A stretch of DNA of 64,000 bases from assembly GCF_040718835.1 (NCBI RefSeq), contig NZ_JBFEFG010000274.1:124001-188000 (forward strand), given 5' to 3'. Position numbers and translations under genes: made by a program. Below are positions 18,478 to 27,842 of this stretch, one piece after another. The stretch is from Bremerella sp. JC817 (lineage in GTDB: Bacteria > Planctomycetota > Planctomycetia > Pirellulales > Pirellulaceae). The first letter of the stretch is position 1; the number at the start of each line of letters is the position of its first letter. Under the pieces are notes generated by a model. It saw nothing but the letters and a program-made list of their open reading frames with translations. It had not been told where the DNA came from and ran no database searches.

Positions 18478-19287
18478 ATGGCAAAGTTCTCGATGAATCA
18501 GATGACCACCCTTCGCTGGTCGTTTGAACAAGATTGCTTCCGATACCGCGAGGCAGGCCTCTCGGCGATTCACGTCTGGCGTGACAAGATTCACGACTAC
18601 GGCGAAGCCAAGGGTGCGATCCTGCTGGAAGAGCTTGGCCTGGAAGTTTCCGCACTCAGCTGGGCCGGGGGATTCACCGGTAGTGATGGCCGCAACTTCA
18701 AAGACGCCTTGGAAGATGCCAAGCACGCGGTTGATCTCGCCCAGGAACTCAACGCCGGCTGCTTGATCGTTTACAGCGGTGCCCGCGGAGGTCACATCAG
18801 CAAGCACGCCCAGCGATTGTTCTCGGGCGCGCTCGCCGACCTGATTCCGTATGCCGAAGCCCATCATGTGAAGCTGGCCATCAAACCGATCCGGCACAAA
18901 TACGGCAGCGACTGGACCTTGATCCGTCGGATGACCGATGCCTTGCAATTGATCGACCTGGTCGACTCGCCTTGCTTCAAACTGGTGCTCGACTTGTATG
19001 AGTTCGGCGACCAGCCCGAAGTACTCGACAACTTGCACCTCTTGGTCCCTTACCTGGCATTGGTCCAAGTGGGCGATCGTAGCTGCGATCCGCTCGAGGA
19101 ACCAAACCGCTGCCTGCTGGGTAGCGGACAGCTTTCGCTCGATTCGACGATCACTCGCCTGCTGCAACTTGGCTACGATGGCCCCATCGATGTCGAACTG
19201 ATGGGACGCGACGTGCAGCAGTTGAACTATGAAGAGATGCTCGCTCACAGCGTCGGCTATCTGCAGTCGATGAACTCGACTACTTAG
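18478..19287 (+). CDS. Sugar phosphate isomerase/epimerase (TIM barrel, AP-endonuclease family 2)
   Basis: 269 residues. The pattern is that of xylose-isomerase-like TIM barrels: FRYREAGLSAIHVWRDKI near the N-terminus, ELGLEVSALSWAGGF, LNAGCLIVYSGARGG, IKPIRHKYGSDW, LVLDLYEF, QVGDRSC and a C-terminal GPIDVELMG. Metal-ligand acids are likely in these last strands. The domestic substrate is unknown; planctomycetes carry many paralogues. The ATG at 18478 (MAKFSMNQMTTLRW) is chosen because sequence before it is not protein-like. The last 8 bp overlap the convergent PQQ-propeller gene. Confidence 0.88.
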   Translation: MAKFSMNQMTTLRWSFEQDCFRYREAGLSAIHVWRDKIHDYGEAKGAILLEELGLEVSALSWAGGFTGSDGRNFKDALEDAKHAVDLAQELNAGCLIVYSGARGGHISKHAQRLFSGALADLIPYAEAHHVKLAIKPIRHKYGSDWTLIRRMTDALQLIDLVDSPCFKLVLDLYEFGDQPEVLDNLHLLVPYLALVQVGDRSCDPLEEPNRCLLGSGQLSLDSTITRLLQLGYDGPIDVELMGRDVQQLNYEEMLAHSVGYLQSMNSTT

Positions 19288-20617
19288 CCATCGCTTCCAG
19301 GCAGACCAGCCGATCTTCACCCCGGACAAACAAGCGTCCATCGGAAAGGATCGGTGCGGCCCACGCTGGGGCGCGAAGCAGTGGCCGACCGTTGGCACTT
19401 CGCAGATAAGACTGCGAGATCAGTTCGTATTTCTCCGGGTTTACTTTCAGCAGTCGCAGCACGCCATCTTCGCTCAAGCAGATCAGGTGTCCATCGGCCA
19501 GCAGTAGCGAGCTTCGGGAAAGACCTTCTTCCGCCCACATCACTTTGCCGGTCTTCCAATCGATGCACCGCAGTTCGGCCTGGTGCGAATGCCGACCGCT
19601 GCTGGCATACAGATAGCCATCCTGATAGACGGCCGTGTTCCAGTGCGTTTCCATCGCGTGATTGCGGCTTCGTTCTTCATCCTTCCAAACGACTTCGTAA
19701 CCGCCTGGCTTCACCTTCAAGAGGGTGCTGCCAACGGCGTAGCATTCTGAAATGAAGACTTCGTCGCCGACCACGACCGGCACGCTGGCGTTGACGCTTT
19801 CCAGCTTCTTGGCGCGCCAGGGATAGTGGAAGTCGATCTTGCCGTCACGCGGATCGAATCCCAACAGTCCACCACGCAGGAAAGCAAAGCACCACGGACG
19901 GCCATCAATTTCAGCCAACGTCAGGCTGGCATAGCTGGCAAGCTCGTCGGAGAGTTGATAGATCGTTTTGCCGGTCTTGGTATCGAGAGCCACGATCGCG
20001 CTGCCGTTGCCATCGACGCGACCAATGTCGTAAGGCCCCAGTCCACGAAACTGCTCGGGACTGCCACCCACCATCACCAGCAACTTGTCTTCGTACACTA
20101 CCGGAGTGCTGCCGACCCCAAAGAAATTTGGGACCACCATGAACTCTTCCGAGAGGTTCCGCTTCCACAGCAGCTTCTTCTCAGCGATGCTCAAGCAGTG
20201 CAGTTCTCCTTCGGCACCATAGATGTAAACCCGGTCGCCATCGATCACCGGGCTACAGCGGGGACCGTTGTTATAGCCGAGCGCGTCTTCGTACTGTGTT
20301 GGATATTGATAGTCCCACAGTTTCTCGCCAGTCTTCACATCCAGCACGTCGAGCCGGTTTTCGTTGCCGTAGCGATCGAATTGAAAGAACTTTCCTTGGC
20401 TGATGCTGCCGATACCATAGCCAGTACCGATCTCGCGTTCCCACAGAACTTTCGGGCCACTTTCCGGCCATGGTGTGAGCAAGCCTTTTTCCAGCGATGT
20501 GCTGTTATGACGCGGCCCAAGAAACATGGGCCAGTCTTCCGCTGACAGCAGAGCAGGGGAGGCGATGCAAAAAGAAACGAACCAGAGGAAGAAAGGCGAG
20601 CGAACCCGAATCGGCAT
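19280..20617 (-). CDS. Secreted PQQ-type beta-propeller repeat protein
   Basis: 445 residues with a signal peptide (hydrophobic 9-25, cleaved near LLSAED). It opens with WPMFLGPRHNSTSLEKGLL, the usual start of planctomycete PQQ-like propellers. Repeats of the form DxKTGExLW (LDVKTGEKLW, LDTKTGKTIY, IDWKTGKVMW) mark propeller blades. No PQQ-dehydrogenase catalytic residues can be identified, so it may be a scaffold or sensor rather than an enzyme. A second paralogue lies at 26.5 kb. Confidence 0.9.
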   Translation of the reverse strand: MPIRVRSPFFLWFVSFCIASPALLSAEDWPMFLGPRHNSTSLEKGLLTPWPESGPKVLWEREIGTGYGIGSISQGKFFQFDRYGNENRLDVLDVKTGEKLWDYQYPTQYEDALGYNNGPRCSPVIDGDRVYIYGAEGELHCLSIAEKKLLWKRNLSEEFMVVPNFFGVGSTPVVYEDKLLVMVGGSPEQFRGLGPYDIGRVDGNGSAIVALDTKTGKTIYQLSDELASYASLTLAEIDGRPWCFAFLRGGLLGFDPRDGKIDFHYPWRAKKLESVNASVPVVVGDEVFISECYAVGSTLLKVKPGGYEVVWKDEERSRNHAMETHWNTAVYQDGYLYASSGRHSHQAELRCIDWKTGKVMWAEEGLSRSSLLLADGHLICLSEDGVLRLLKVNPEKYELISQSYLRSANGRPLLRAPAWAAPILSDGRLFVRGEDRLVCLEAMAK

Positions 20618-20745
20618 GCGATGGTCTTTCTGCTGACGTGGGTAGTCTTGGGAGGGAAATCAACCTATCCTGGCAGTATAGCTAACCCCGTCGGTTCGAT
20701 CCAAAACAGGTCTACCTCACTTCGTCCGCTTCTTACGTGAATCCT

Positions 20746-21186
20746 ATGTCGACGTTTGTCATCAGTCCCTCGATCGAGATTCCGTGGAGCGAGCTGCAAT
20801 TCTCGTATTCGCGTAGCAGCGGTCCCGGCGGACAGCACGTCAACAAGACGAACACGAAGGCGACCCTCAAGTGGGACATTTACCAGACCGAAGCCCTCTC
20901 GCCGGCGATTAAAATCCGCTTCGAGAAAAACTGGGGGGCGCGCATCAACAAAGAAGGTGTCCTGGTCATCACCAGCGAAGATAGTCGCGAGCAACGCAGC
21001 AACATGGAAGCCTGCCTGGCGAAGCTCAAGCAGATGATCACCCTTTCCGCCAAGCGGCCGAAGGTTCGCGTGCCGACGAAGCCATCACGAAGCTCTGTCC
21101 TGAAGAACCAGGAAAAGAAGCGGCAGCATAGCCAGCGAAAGAACGATCGCCGGCAATCGAAGAACATCTCTCGGCGTCCCGACTAG
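20746..21186 (+). CDS. arfB: Alternative ribosome-rescue factor ArfB (YaeJ-type peptidyl-tRNA hydrolase)
   Basis: 146 residues. GPGGQHVNKT with GGQ at 28-30 is the catalytic loop of class-I release factors, and the protein has only that domain. The C-terminal 40 residues are strongly basic (Lys/Arg-rich from about 104), the tail by which ArfB senses an empty mRNA channel on stalled ribosomes. It would hydrolyse peptidyl-tRNA on non-stop complexes. A GTG nine bases upstream is an alternative start. It is a single gene. Confidence 0.93.
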   Translation: MSTFVISPSIEIPWSELQFSYSRSSGPGGQHVNKTNTKATLKWDIYQTEALSPAIKIRFEKNWGARINKEGVLVITSEDSREQRSNMEACLAKLKQMITLSAKRPKVRVPTKPSRSSVLKNQEKKRQHSQRKNDRRQSKNISRRPD

Positions 21187-21308
21187 CATCCACGGCCGAT
21201 ACCCCCTCTGTAATGGGTATCACTGCGGCTGAACGCATCCTTTTCCCTGACGGGTGATGACCTATAATCTGGGTGGAACTTGTTACGTGACTTTCCCCTA
21301 CGGATCCT

Positions 21309-22055
21309 ATGGACTCCTTCGAACATTCTGAAAATATCGATCACATCGTTAACTCGTGGTCTTTCGAGCCTGGCAAACTAACGGCCCGGATCGCCACCGG
21401 ATCGGACGGACGTGATGTGCTGCAGATGCGGATCGAAATGGGATTGTTGCAAATGGAGATCGCCGGCCGGCCAGACGGCGAAAAGCCTTTCAATTTCGAC
21501 TCTTACCTCGAATACCTCCAGGCTCAGTTCCTGACCGATCTGGATGCCATGTTGTCGGACGACGACTGTGTAGAGATCGATCGAGAGTTCGTCCAGCTTT
21601 ATCATCGCCGAATCTGCTGGCTGGCTCTTCGTGAATACGAGAAAGCCGTTCGCGATGCCGATCACACGCTGGCGTTAATGGACCTGTGCCAGGCGCATTC
21701 CACCGATGAAGAGTGGATCGACAGCCACGAGCACTTCCGCCCGTTTGTGATGTTCCACCGGATTCAGGCCAAAGCCTTGATCGAGCTGGAAAAGCACACC
21801 CCAGAGCACGCGATCGAAGAGCTCACCTCAGGGGTCGAGGAGCTTCGAGAGCTTTACGCCTCCAACGAGTCCGAAGAAGACTTCGAAAACGACGAACTTC
21901 ACGTGCGACTCGTCGAACTTCGCGAAACGCTTCGCGAGCAGTTTGAAGTCGGGCAGACGCTCAACGAGCAACTGGCCGATGCCGTTGCCAACGAACGGTA
22001 CGAACAAGCAGCCAAGCTGCGAGATCGTATCCACAAGCGGGAAGATCTCCGCTAG
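21309..22055 (+). CDS. Hypothetical protein with C-terminal UVR motif
   Basis: 248 residues, acidic and mostly helical. The last 35 residues match a UVR (UvrB/UvrC) motif: LNEQLADAVANERYEQAAKLRDRIHK. The part before it (about 80-190) has a TPR-like helical look, with YEKAVRDADHTLALMD and PEHAIEELTSGVEEL. UVR motifs mediate protein-protein contacts, as in UvrB-UvrC and McsA. Nothing else points to DNA repair. The N-terminal 75 residues, with a regular strand pattern, are unassigned. Confidence 0.8.
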   Translation: MDSFEHSENIDHIVNSWSFEPGKLTARIATGSDGRDVLQMRIEMGLLQMEIAGRPDGEKPFNFDSYLEYLQAQFLTDLDAMLSDDDCVEIDREFVQLYHRRICWLALREYEKAVRDADHTLALMDLCQAHSTDEEWIDSHEHFRPFVMFHRIQAKALIELEKHTPEHAIEELTSGVEELRELYASNESEEDFENDELHVRLVELRETLREQFEVGQTLNEQLADAVANERYEQAAKLRDRIHKREDLR

Positions 22056-22260
22056 GCTGGGGGGACTGCACCCCAATCCAGTCATTCTGAAGGGGCATCA
22101 ATCCGCCCATAGAAGCGACCCAAGTGGTCAAGCGATACCCACCCTATGGCTTCTTTTTGTTGCGTTCGCCTACCGCGCTGGCTACAATTTGGGTCCAGCC
22201 CCTCGTCTTGCACAAGAACATATCCCGCTATATCCCACCTTTGAGATCGAAGGAACCGAA

Positions 22261-23562
22261 ATGACTGACCAGTCCGCTAAGCCGGCTTCGCCTAACCAAG
22301 TCGAACGCCGCACCTTTCTGAAAGGGACCGCCGCCCTGGGTACCGCTGCTGCGGTCGGCAGCCTGACCATGGCTCGCTCGGCGCACGCTGCCGGTAACGA
22401 CGAACTGAAGGTGGCCCTGATCGGGTGTGGTGGCCGTGGCAATGGTGCCGCCGTCAACGCGACCAAAGGGGACGAGAACCTGAAGATCACCGTTCTGGCT
22501 GATATTTTCCCAGACAAGGTGGAAGCTTCGAAGCGAATTCTCGGCCGCCAGCTGGGCGATCGGTTCGCTGTGAGTGACGAAAACTGCTTCAGCGGTTTCG
22601 ACGCTTACAAAGAAGTGATGGCAACCGACGTCGACGTCGTGCTCCTGTGCACCACCCCTCACTTCCGTCCTGCTCACTTGGAAGCCGCCATTGCCGCTGG
22701 CAAGCACGTCTTCTGCGAAAAGCCTGTTGCGATCGACGCTCCTGGCTGCCGTAAGGTGATGGAAACGGTCGAAAAGGCCAAGCAGAAGAACTTGAGCATC
22801 GTGAGCGGTCTGTGCTGGCGATACCATCCTGCCGTCATCGCCACGGTGCAAAAGATCAAAGAAGGTGCCATCGGCGACGTTATCTCGATGCAGGAAAACT
22901 ACCTGGCCGGTACCCTCTGGCATCGTGGTAACAAAGAAGAGTGGTCGGAAATGGAATACCAGATCCGCAACTGGCTCTACTTCACCTGGCTGTCGGGTGA
23001 TCACATCGCTGAACAGGCGATTCACAGCATCGACAAGGCGCAGTGGATCATGGACGACGTCCCACCAGTGAGCTGTTATGGCCTGGGTGGTCGCGAAGTT
23101 CGTACCGGGGAAGAATACGGTAACATCTTCGATCATCACGCCGTCATGTACGAATACGCTGGCGGTCAGAAGATGTTCCACTACACCCGTCAGATGGCTG
23201 GCTGTTTCAACGAAACCGAAGACTTCATCATGGGCACGAAGGGGAACGCCAAGATCCTCGCCAATGTGGTCGAAGGCCAGACCACCTGGAAGTACGACGG
23301 TCCTGGCGGCAACATGTACGACCTGGAACACAAGGCTCTCTACGAAGGCATGCGTTCGGGCAACATCATCAACAATGGTGATTACATGACCAAGAGCACC
23401 ATGTGTGCGATCATGGGCCGCATGGCGACCTACACCGGTAAGAAGGTGACTTGGGAAGAAGCCTGGAACAGCCAGGAAGACCTGACTCCGAAGAGCTACG
23501 AATGGGGCGCGGTCACCATCCCGACTCCAATCGCCGTTCCAGGTCAAACGAAGCTGGTCTAA
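22261..23562 (+). CDS. Tat-exported Gfo/Idh/MocA-family oxidoreductase
   Basis: 433 residues. The twin-arginine signal ERRTFLKGTAALG (Arg16-Arg17) is followed by a Rossmann domain with VALIGCGGRGNGA (51-63) and the family lysine in CEKPVAID. The C-terminal part has YHPA and WYxWLSGDHI-like stretches (LYFTWLSGDHIAEQ, about 240-255). These NAD(P)-dependent enzymes act on sugars, inositols or related polyols, and secreted forms are expanded in planctomycetes. The ATG at 22261 has GAAGGA upstream. A strong terminator follows. Confidence 0.92.
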   Translation: MTDQSAKPASPNQVERRTFLKGTAALGTAAAVGSLTMARSAHAAGNDELKVALIGCGGRGNGAAVNATKGDENLKITVLADIFPDKVEASKRILGRQLGDRFAVSDENCFSGFDAYKEVMATDVDVVLLCTTPHFRPAHLEAAIAAGKHVFCEKPVAIDAPGCRKVMETVEKAKQKNLSIVSGLCWRYHPAVIATVQKIKEGAIGDVISMQENYLAGTLWHRGNKEEWSEMEYQIRNWLYFTWLSGDHIAEQAIHSIDKAQWIMDDVPPVSCYGLGGREVRTGEEYGNIFDHHAVMYEYAGGQKMFHYTRQMAGCFNETEDFIMGTKGNAKILANVVEGQTTWKYDGPGGNMYDLEHKALYEGMRSGNIINNGDYMTKSTMCAIMGRMATYTGKKVTWEEAWNSQEDLTPKSYEWGAVTIPTPIAVPGQTKLV

Positions 23563-23599
23563 GCGACCGATCGTTTCCGCATGCAAAACGGATTACACT

Positions 23600-23634
23600 G
23601 GAGGCCAGGACAATTCCTGGCCTCCTTTCTTTTG
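23600..23634 (+). terminator. Intrinsic terminator after the Gfo/Idh/MocA gene
   Basis: GGAGGCCAGGA and TCCTGGCCTCC form a perfect 11-bp stem with a CAAT loop, followed by TTTCTTTT. The likely GTG start of the next gene begins only 15 bases after the stem. Confidence 0.9.
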
Positions 23635-23639
23635 CGCTC

Positions 23640-25256
23640 GTGACATCTGAATCCTTCGCATCTCGTTCGCCTGGCATCACCATCGGGTCGTTAGGTCTGC
23701 TGACCCTGGCGGTTGCCTCTGCCATGATGCTGTGGGGCGATCCGCTTTCCACATCACTTGCCGGCGCCACGCTGCTGTACGCGGCCGTCGTGACCGTGGT
23801 AACGCTCCCACCAGCGATTGTCACGGCGCTGCTCGTCTTTCGGACGAACCTGCTGGGACGGACCGCGCTTCAGGTAATGTTGATCGTATGGCTGTTTCTG
23901 CCAGTCTACGTCCACATTGCTGGCTGGCGTGATCTGTTCGGGCCCCAAGGCTGGTTGGAAGTTCCCAATCCGTTCCAACCTTCGACGAATCTAATCGACG
24001 GCGTAACCGGTGTGATCTGGCTGCATGCGCTGGCCGCGTTTCCATGGGTCGTCTTTCTGACCGGGGTCGCTTTTGCTCGCGGACCAGCGAGCCTGGAAGA
24101 CGACGCCCGACTCGAAGCTTCTCCCTGGTCGGTCCTGGGTAATGTGACGCTGCGTCGCAGTTGGGACGCCGTTCTGGTAGCAGTGGTATGGATCGTCATC
24201 ACGATGTTCGGCGAGATGAGCATCGCCAGCGTTTGCAACGTGCGAACCTACAGCGAAGTCGTTTTCACCGGCATCCCGCTCGGGCTGACGACAACCGAAT
24301 CAGGACTAACGCTCGGACCGGGAGCAATCTTGATGATCGGCCTGGTCGTCCTTGCCGCCTGGCTGGCCGAGACCGTGCGACCTCGCGGGCAAGAAGTCGA
24401 AACCAATCGCCCAGCACCGCTGCCATTGCAACGCGGCAGGACGGCGTGGTCGCTTTTGATTTGGGGAATATTTCTGTTCGCGCTGGCACCACCGCTGGTT
24501 GGTTTGATTTACAAAGTCGGCATCACGATCAATCAAGTCGACGGGCAGTTCGTACGCGGCTGGTCGCCGTGGAAGGCGATTCAGTTGACACTCAGCAGCG
24601 TGACTGTCTATCGCCGCGAGCTCATCTGGTCGTTACTCTTGGCGGGCACCGTTTCGCTGGTAACCACACTGTTCGCCTTACTGCTGGCCGACATTGCCAG
24701 TCGCGGCAAATGGTTGGCACGCGGTGTCGCACTACTCTGCGGGGTCCTTTTCGCCTTGCCAGGACCGATCGTTGGTCTGGCGATCGCGTGGGGTACCAAT
24801 CGACCTTGGTTGGCGTGGATGGCGCCGCTTGTCGACCGGACGATCTTTGCACCTTCGCTGGCGATCGTGACGATCACCTTGCCGCTGGTGACGTTCTTTT
24901 ATTGGCATGCAATGCCTTCGCAGCGGCAATTGCGCGAGCTGGCCAGTCTGGATGGAAGTAGCTGGCTACGAACCTGGTGGAAGGTCATTCTGCCGGCAAG
25001 TTGGCCGATGATTGTGGCTGGTCTGCTGATTGGTTTCGTGCTGGCAGCCAACGATGTGGCGGCATCGGTCTTGGTCCTTCCGGCGGGGATCGATACGATC
25101 TCGCGACGGATCTTTGGCCTGCTCCATTTCGGGGGCGAAGACAACGTGGCAGGCATTTTGCTGCTGAATCTGGGTGTGGTGGCGGTGCTGGCGATCGCAA
25201 TCCGCCTGCTGGCCACATGGCGCAGTCGTAGCGATTTTCGCGATTCGCTGCCTTGA
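23640..25256 (+). CDS. ABC transporter permease with two fused membrane domains (iron/thiamine type)
   Basis: 538 residues, about 12 predicted membrane segments. Two BPD_transp_1-like halves are visible, each with the EAA-like cytoplasmic loop: EDDARLEASPWSVLGNVTLRRSW near 150 and LRELASLDGSSWLRTWWKVILPASW near 435. This is the arrangement of FbpB/ThiP-type permeases for ferric iron or thiamine. No ATPase or binding-protein gene lies nearby, so it must pair with distant subunits or may be orphaned. The start is uncertain: GTG at 23640 has no good Shine-Dalgarno sequence and sits right after the upstream terminator. Confidence 0.85.
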   Translation: MTSESFASRSPGITIGSLGLLTLAVASAMMLWGDPLSTSLAGATLLYAAVVTVVTLPPAIVTALLVFRTNLLGRTALQVMLIVWLFLPVYVHIAGWRDLFGPQGWLEVPNPFQPSTNLIDGVTGVIWLHALAAFPWVVFLTGVAFARGPASLEDDARLEASPWSVLGNVTLRRSWDAVLVAVVWIVITMFGEMSIASVCNVRTYSEVVFTGIPLGLTTTESGLTLGPGAILMIGLVVLAAWLAETVRPRGQEVETNRPAPLPLQRGRTAWSLLIWGIFLFALAPPLVGLIYKVGITINQVDGQFVRGWSPWKAIQLTLSSVTVYRRELIWSLLLAGTVSLVTTLFALLLADIASRGKWLARGVALLCGVLFALPGPIVGLAIAWGTNRPWLAWMAPLVDRTIFAPSLAIVTITLPLVTFFYWHAMPSQRQLRELASLDGSSWLRTWWKVILPASWPMIVAGLLIGFVLAANDVAASVLVLPAGIDTISRRIFGLLHFGGEDNVAGILLLNLGVVAVLAIAIRLLATWRSRSDFRDSLP

Positions 25257-25321
25257 TTCGTAGCGACGTACTATACTGCCAATGTTCGCTCTGCTTCGAC
25301 TTCTGACCCGAAAGGTCACTC

Positions 25322-26452
25322 ATGCTTCGATCGATTTCCTTGCTTGTCTTGCTTCTGGCAGCTGCGTGCCCGCTGCGTGCCGACGACGTCTCGTTTGAAC
25401 GGGACGGCCAGCGAATCGACCTCAAGGGAGAAGTGATCGCTACGCATGAAGCAGGCATCGTGCTGCAAACGCCAGATAACAAGCTGTGGCCGATCCAGCA
25501 GGAAGAAATCGTCCATCGCCAGAAATCGACCGGCGAGTTCCAACTGCAGACCAAAGAGCAGCTGATCGAGACCGTGCTTTCCGAGATGCCGCAAGGATCG
25601 CAGGTCATCGAGACGACGCACTACATCGTCGCTTACAACACCTCGCGCGCGTATGCCCAGTGGGTCGCTGGAATGCTTGAACGACTGCATCGTGGCTTCA
25701 CCAGTTACTGGTCGCAGCGCGGCATCGATTTGAAGAAACCAGAACAGCCTATGGTCGCTTTGGTTTTCGACGATCGAACCAGCTTCGCGAACTATGGCAA
25801 AGCAGAATTGGGTGAAGCCGCCAACAGCGTGATTGGCTTCTACAGCATGCACACGAATTATGTGGTGATGTTCGACCTGACCGGCGGAGCAGGGGACTCG
25901 TCGCGACGCACGCTCGGAACGCGCGACATTCAGCGATTAATGTCGCGCCCTGACTTTCAATGGAGCCTGGCAACGATCGTGCACGAAGCGACGCACCAAC
26001 TGGCATTCAATGCTGGTCTGCAACAACGCTTTGCCGACGTACCGCTTTGGTTTTCGGAAGGCCTGGCGATCTACTTCGAGACGCCAGACGTCTCCAGTAG
26101 TCGCGGTTGGAGAGGCATTGGTCAGATCAGCGCTCCGCGACTACAGCAATTCCAGAAAGCAGCCGGCCAGAGCGGGCAAGCGTTCCTGCCAGATCTGTTG
26201 ACCAACGACGATTCGCTGCGGAAGGCGGCGACGGCGATGGATCGTTACGCCCAGGCCTGGGCCGTGACATATTACCTGCAGAAACGGATGCCGGAGAAGT
26301 ACGACGCGTACCTGCGCGAACTTTCGCAGATCGAGGCCCTGAACGACCCGCCCCAAGCCGAGCGGGTTCGTATGTTTCAGCGGCACTTCGGAGCGGATCT
26401 CACGCAACTAGAAAATGAGATCCGCCAGATGATGCAAGGCCTGCGGCCTTAG
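25322..26452 (+). CDS. Secreted DUF1570-type protein with HExxH motif
   Basis: 376 residues with an N-terminal signal peptide (cleaved near LRADD). A DUF1570-type pattern is seen: TTHYIVAYNTSRAYAQWVAGMLERL, VFDDRTSFANYG, then IVHEATHQLAFNAGL with His221-Glu222 and His225, and WFSEGLAIYFE, where the Glu would be the third zinc ligand. That is a gluzincin-like arrangement, so it is probably a metallopeptidase, though activity has not been shown for the family as far as I know. Residues 23-75 look like a small beta domain. Confidence 0.85.
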   Translation: MLRSISLLVLLLAAACPLRADDVSFERDGQRIDLKGEVIATHEAGIVLQTPDNKLWPIQQEEIVHRQKSTGEFQLQTKEQLIETVLSEMPQGSQVIETTHYIVAYNTSRAYAQWVAGMLERLHRGFTSYWSQRGIDLKKPEQPMVALVFDDRTSFANYGKAELGEAANSVIGFYSMHTNYVVMFDLTGGAGDSSRRTLGTRDIQRLMSRPDFQWSLATIVHEATHQLAFNAGLQQRFADVPLWFSEGLAIYFETPDVSSSRGWRGIGQISAPRLQQFQKAAGQSGQAFLPDLLTNDDSLRKAATAMDRYAQAWAVTYYLQKRMPEKYDAYLRELSQIEALNDPPQAERVRMFQRHFGADLTQLENEIRQMMQGLRP

Positions 26453-26453
26453 C

Positions 26454-27782
26454 TTACTTACCGTCCTGGATTCGGAAGAGATGATCCGAGGTACGGATCA
26501 CCAGGTTACCATCCAGGAAGATCGGCGAAGCCATGATGCGTTCGCCCAGGTCGTTCTCGGCCAGCACATCGTATTCTTCACCCGGCTTGATCACCGTCGT
26601 CAGGCCTGCCTCGTTGCAGAAGTAAATCCGACCTTCCGCTACGGTTGGCGAAGCGCTGTAGTTGCCTCCCATGCGATTGGTCCACACGTCGCGGCCGGTG
26701 ATCGCATCGACACAAGTGGCAACACCACGATCGCTGACCATGTAGATCTTGCCGTCCACGTAGACTGGCGACGGGGTCGTGGGAACCTGGCGACTGAAGG
26801 TCCAGTCGATGTGCGTCTGGGTGACGTCGCCTTCTCCGTCGGTACGAATCGCCACAAGCTGCGGTCGCATGAAGCCAGAGCAGATGTAAACGATCCCGTC
26901 GTGATAGATCGGACGTGGCACGTTCGAGAAGCCGCTGCCATGATCGCAGCGCCACAGTTCTTTGCCCGTTTCTGGATCGTAGGAACAAACCCACTGGGCA
27001 CCTGGAATGATGACTTGGGTCTTGCCGTCCGTTTCAACGACCAGCGGCGTGGCGTACGCCTTCTTCTGGTCGCCATCTTCCGTGCGGTACGGAGGACGCG
27101 AAGTCTTCCAGGCGGTCTCGCCAGTCTTTTTGTCGAGCGCGGTGATGTACTGCTCGTTGACGCCATCGCAGGTCAAAATCAGCTTGTCGCCAACCAACAC
27201 CGGCGAGCTGCCAGGACCGACGTAATACTCCAAGGCGTTTTCGTTGTTCTTCCAAACGACTTCGGCTGATTGGGTGTCAATGCAGCAGGTGCCATAGGTT
27301 CCGAAGTAGCAGTACAACAAGTTGCCTTCCACCACCGGCGTTGGCGACGCGTACGAGTTCGTCAGGTGAACGGCCAAGGGACGTTCGACCTCGAACAGTT
27401 CAAGCGTTCGCACGACTTCGCCCGTTTTGTAGTCGACTTCAATCGCCTGCAGCTTCACTTCGGAAGCGATGTTCGACGAGTTCTTCATGAACGGCTTGGC
27501 ATCTTTCAGACGTTCGGCCTTTTCTTCATCGGAAAGAAACTCGACCAGCGCGGTCGTCAGCCAGATCTTATCGCCGACCAGCACGGGGGAAGACCAACCT
27601 TTGCCCGGGATCGGAGTTTTCCAGGCGACGTTCTCGGTGGCACTCCAGTGGAGCGGAACATTCTTGGCATCAGAGACACCATCACCGTTCGGGCCACGGA
27701 ACTGAGGCCAGGCGTCAGGAGCGGCGGCTGAGACTTGCGAGCCGATCGCTACGAGCAATGCCAATGCGCAGGCGCGGATCAT
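26454..27782 (-). CDS. Secreted PQQ-type beta-propeller repeat protein (second copy)
   Basis: 442 residues with a signal peptide (LALLVAIGSQVSAAAPD). WPQFRGPNGDGVSDAKNVPLHW is the typical opening of this planctomycete propeller family. Blade repeats are seen as YKTGEVVRTLEL, LDKKTGETAW and YDPETGKELWRCD. Only partly similar to the copy at 19.3 kb, so not a recent duplication. No catalytic residues for a quinoprotein dehydrogenase are evident. It converges on the DUF1570 gene with a 1-bp gap. Confidence 0.9.
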   Translation of the reverse strand: MIRACALALLVAIGSQVSAAAPDAWPQFRGPNGDGVSDAKNVPLHWSATENVAWKTPIPGKGWSSPVLVGDKIWLTTALVEFLSDEEKAERLKDAKPFMKNSSNIASEVKLQAIEVDYKTGEVVRTLELFEVERPLAVHLTNSYASPTPVVEGNLLYCYFGTYGTCCIDTQSAEVVWKNNENALEYYVGPGSSPVLVGDKLILTCDGVNEQYITALDKKTGETAWKTSRPPYRTEDGDQKKAYATPLVVETDGKTQVIIPGAQWVCSYDPETGKELWRCDHGSGFSNVPRPIYHDGIVYICSGFMRPQLVAIRTDGEGDVTQTHIDWTFSRQVPTTPSPVYVDGKIYMVSDRGVATCVDAITGRDVWTNRMGGNYSASPTVAEGRIYFCNEAGLTTVIKPGEEYDVLAENDLGERIMASPIFLDGNLVIRTSDHLFRIQDGK

Positions 27783-27842
27783 GGTTGTTAACCTGTTTGC
27801 GAGGATGGTTGGAAGGGGAAGGGCATGTCGGAGGGATTTACC

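Noticed and set aside
20640..20710. A GGTTCGATCC motif resembling a tRNA T-loop
   Set aside because: The flanking bases do not form the T-stem, and there is no matching acceptor or D-arm upstream.
22228..23586. A 452-codon minus-strand frame opposite the Gfo/Idh/MocA gene
   Set aside because: Shadow of a conserved gene; no motifs.
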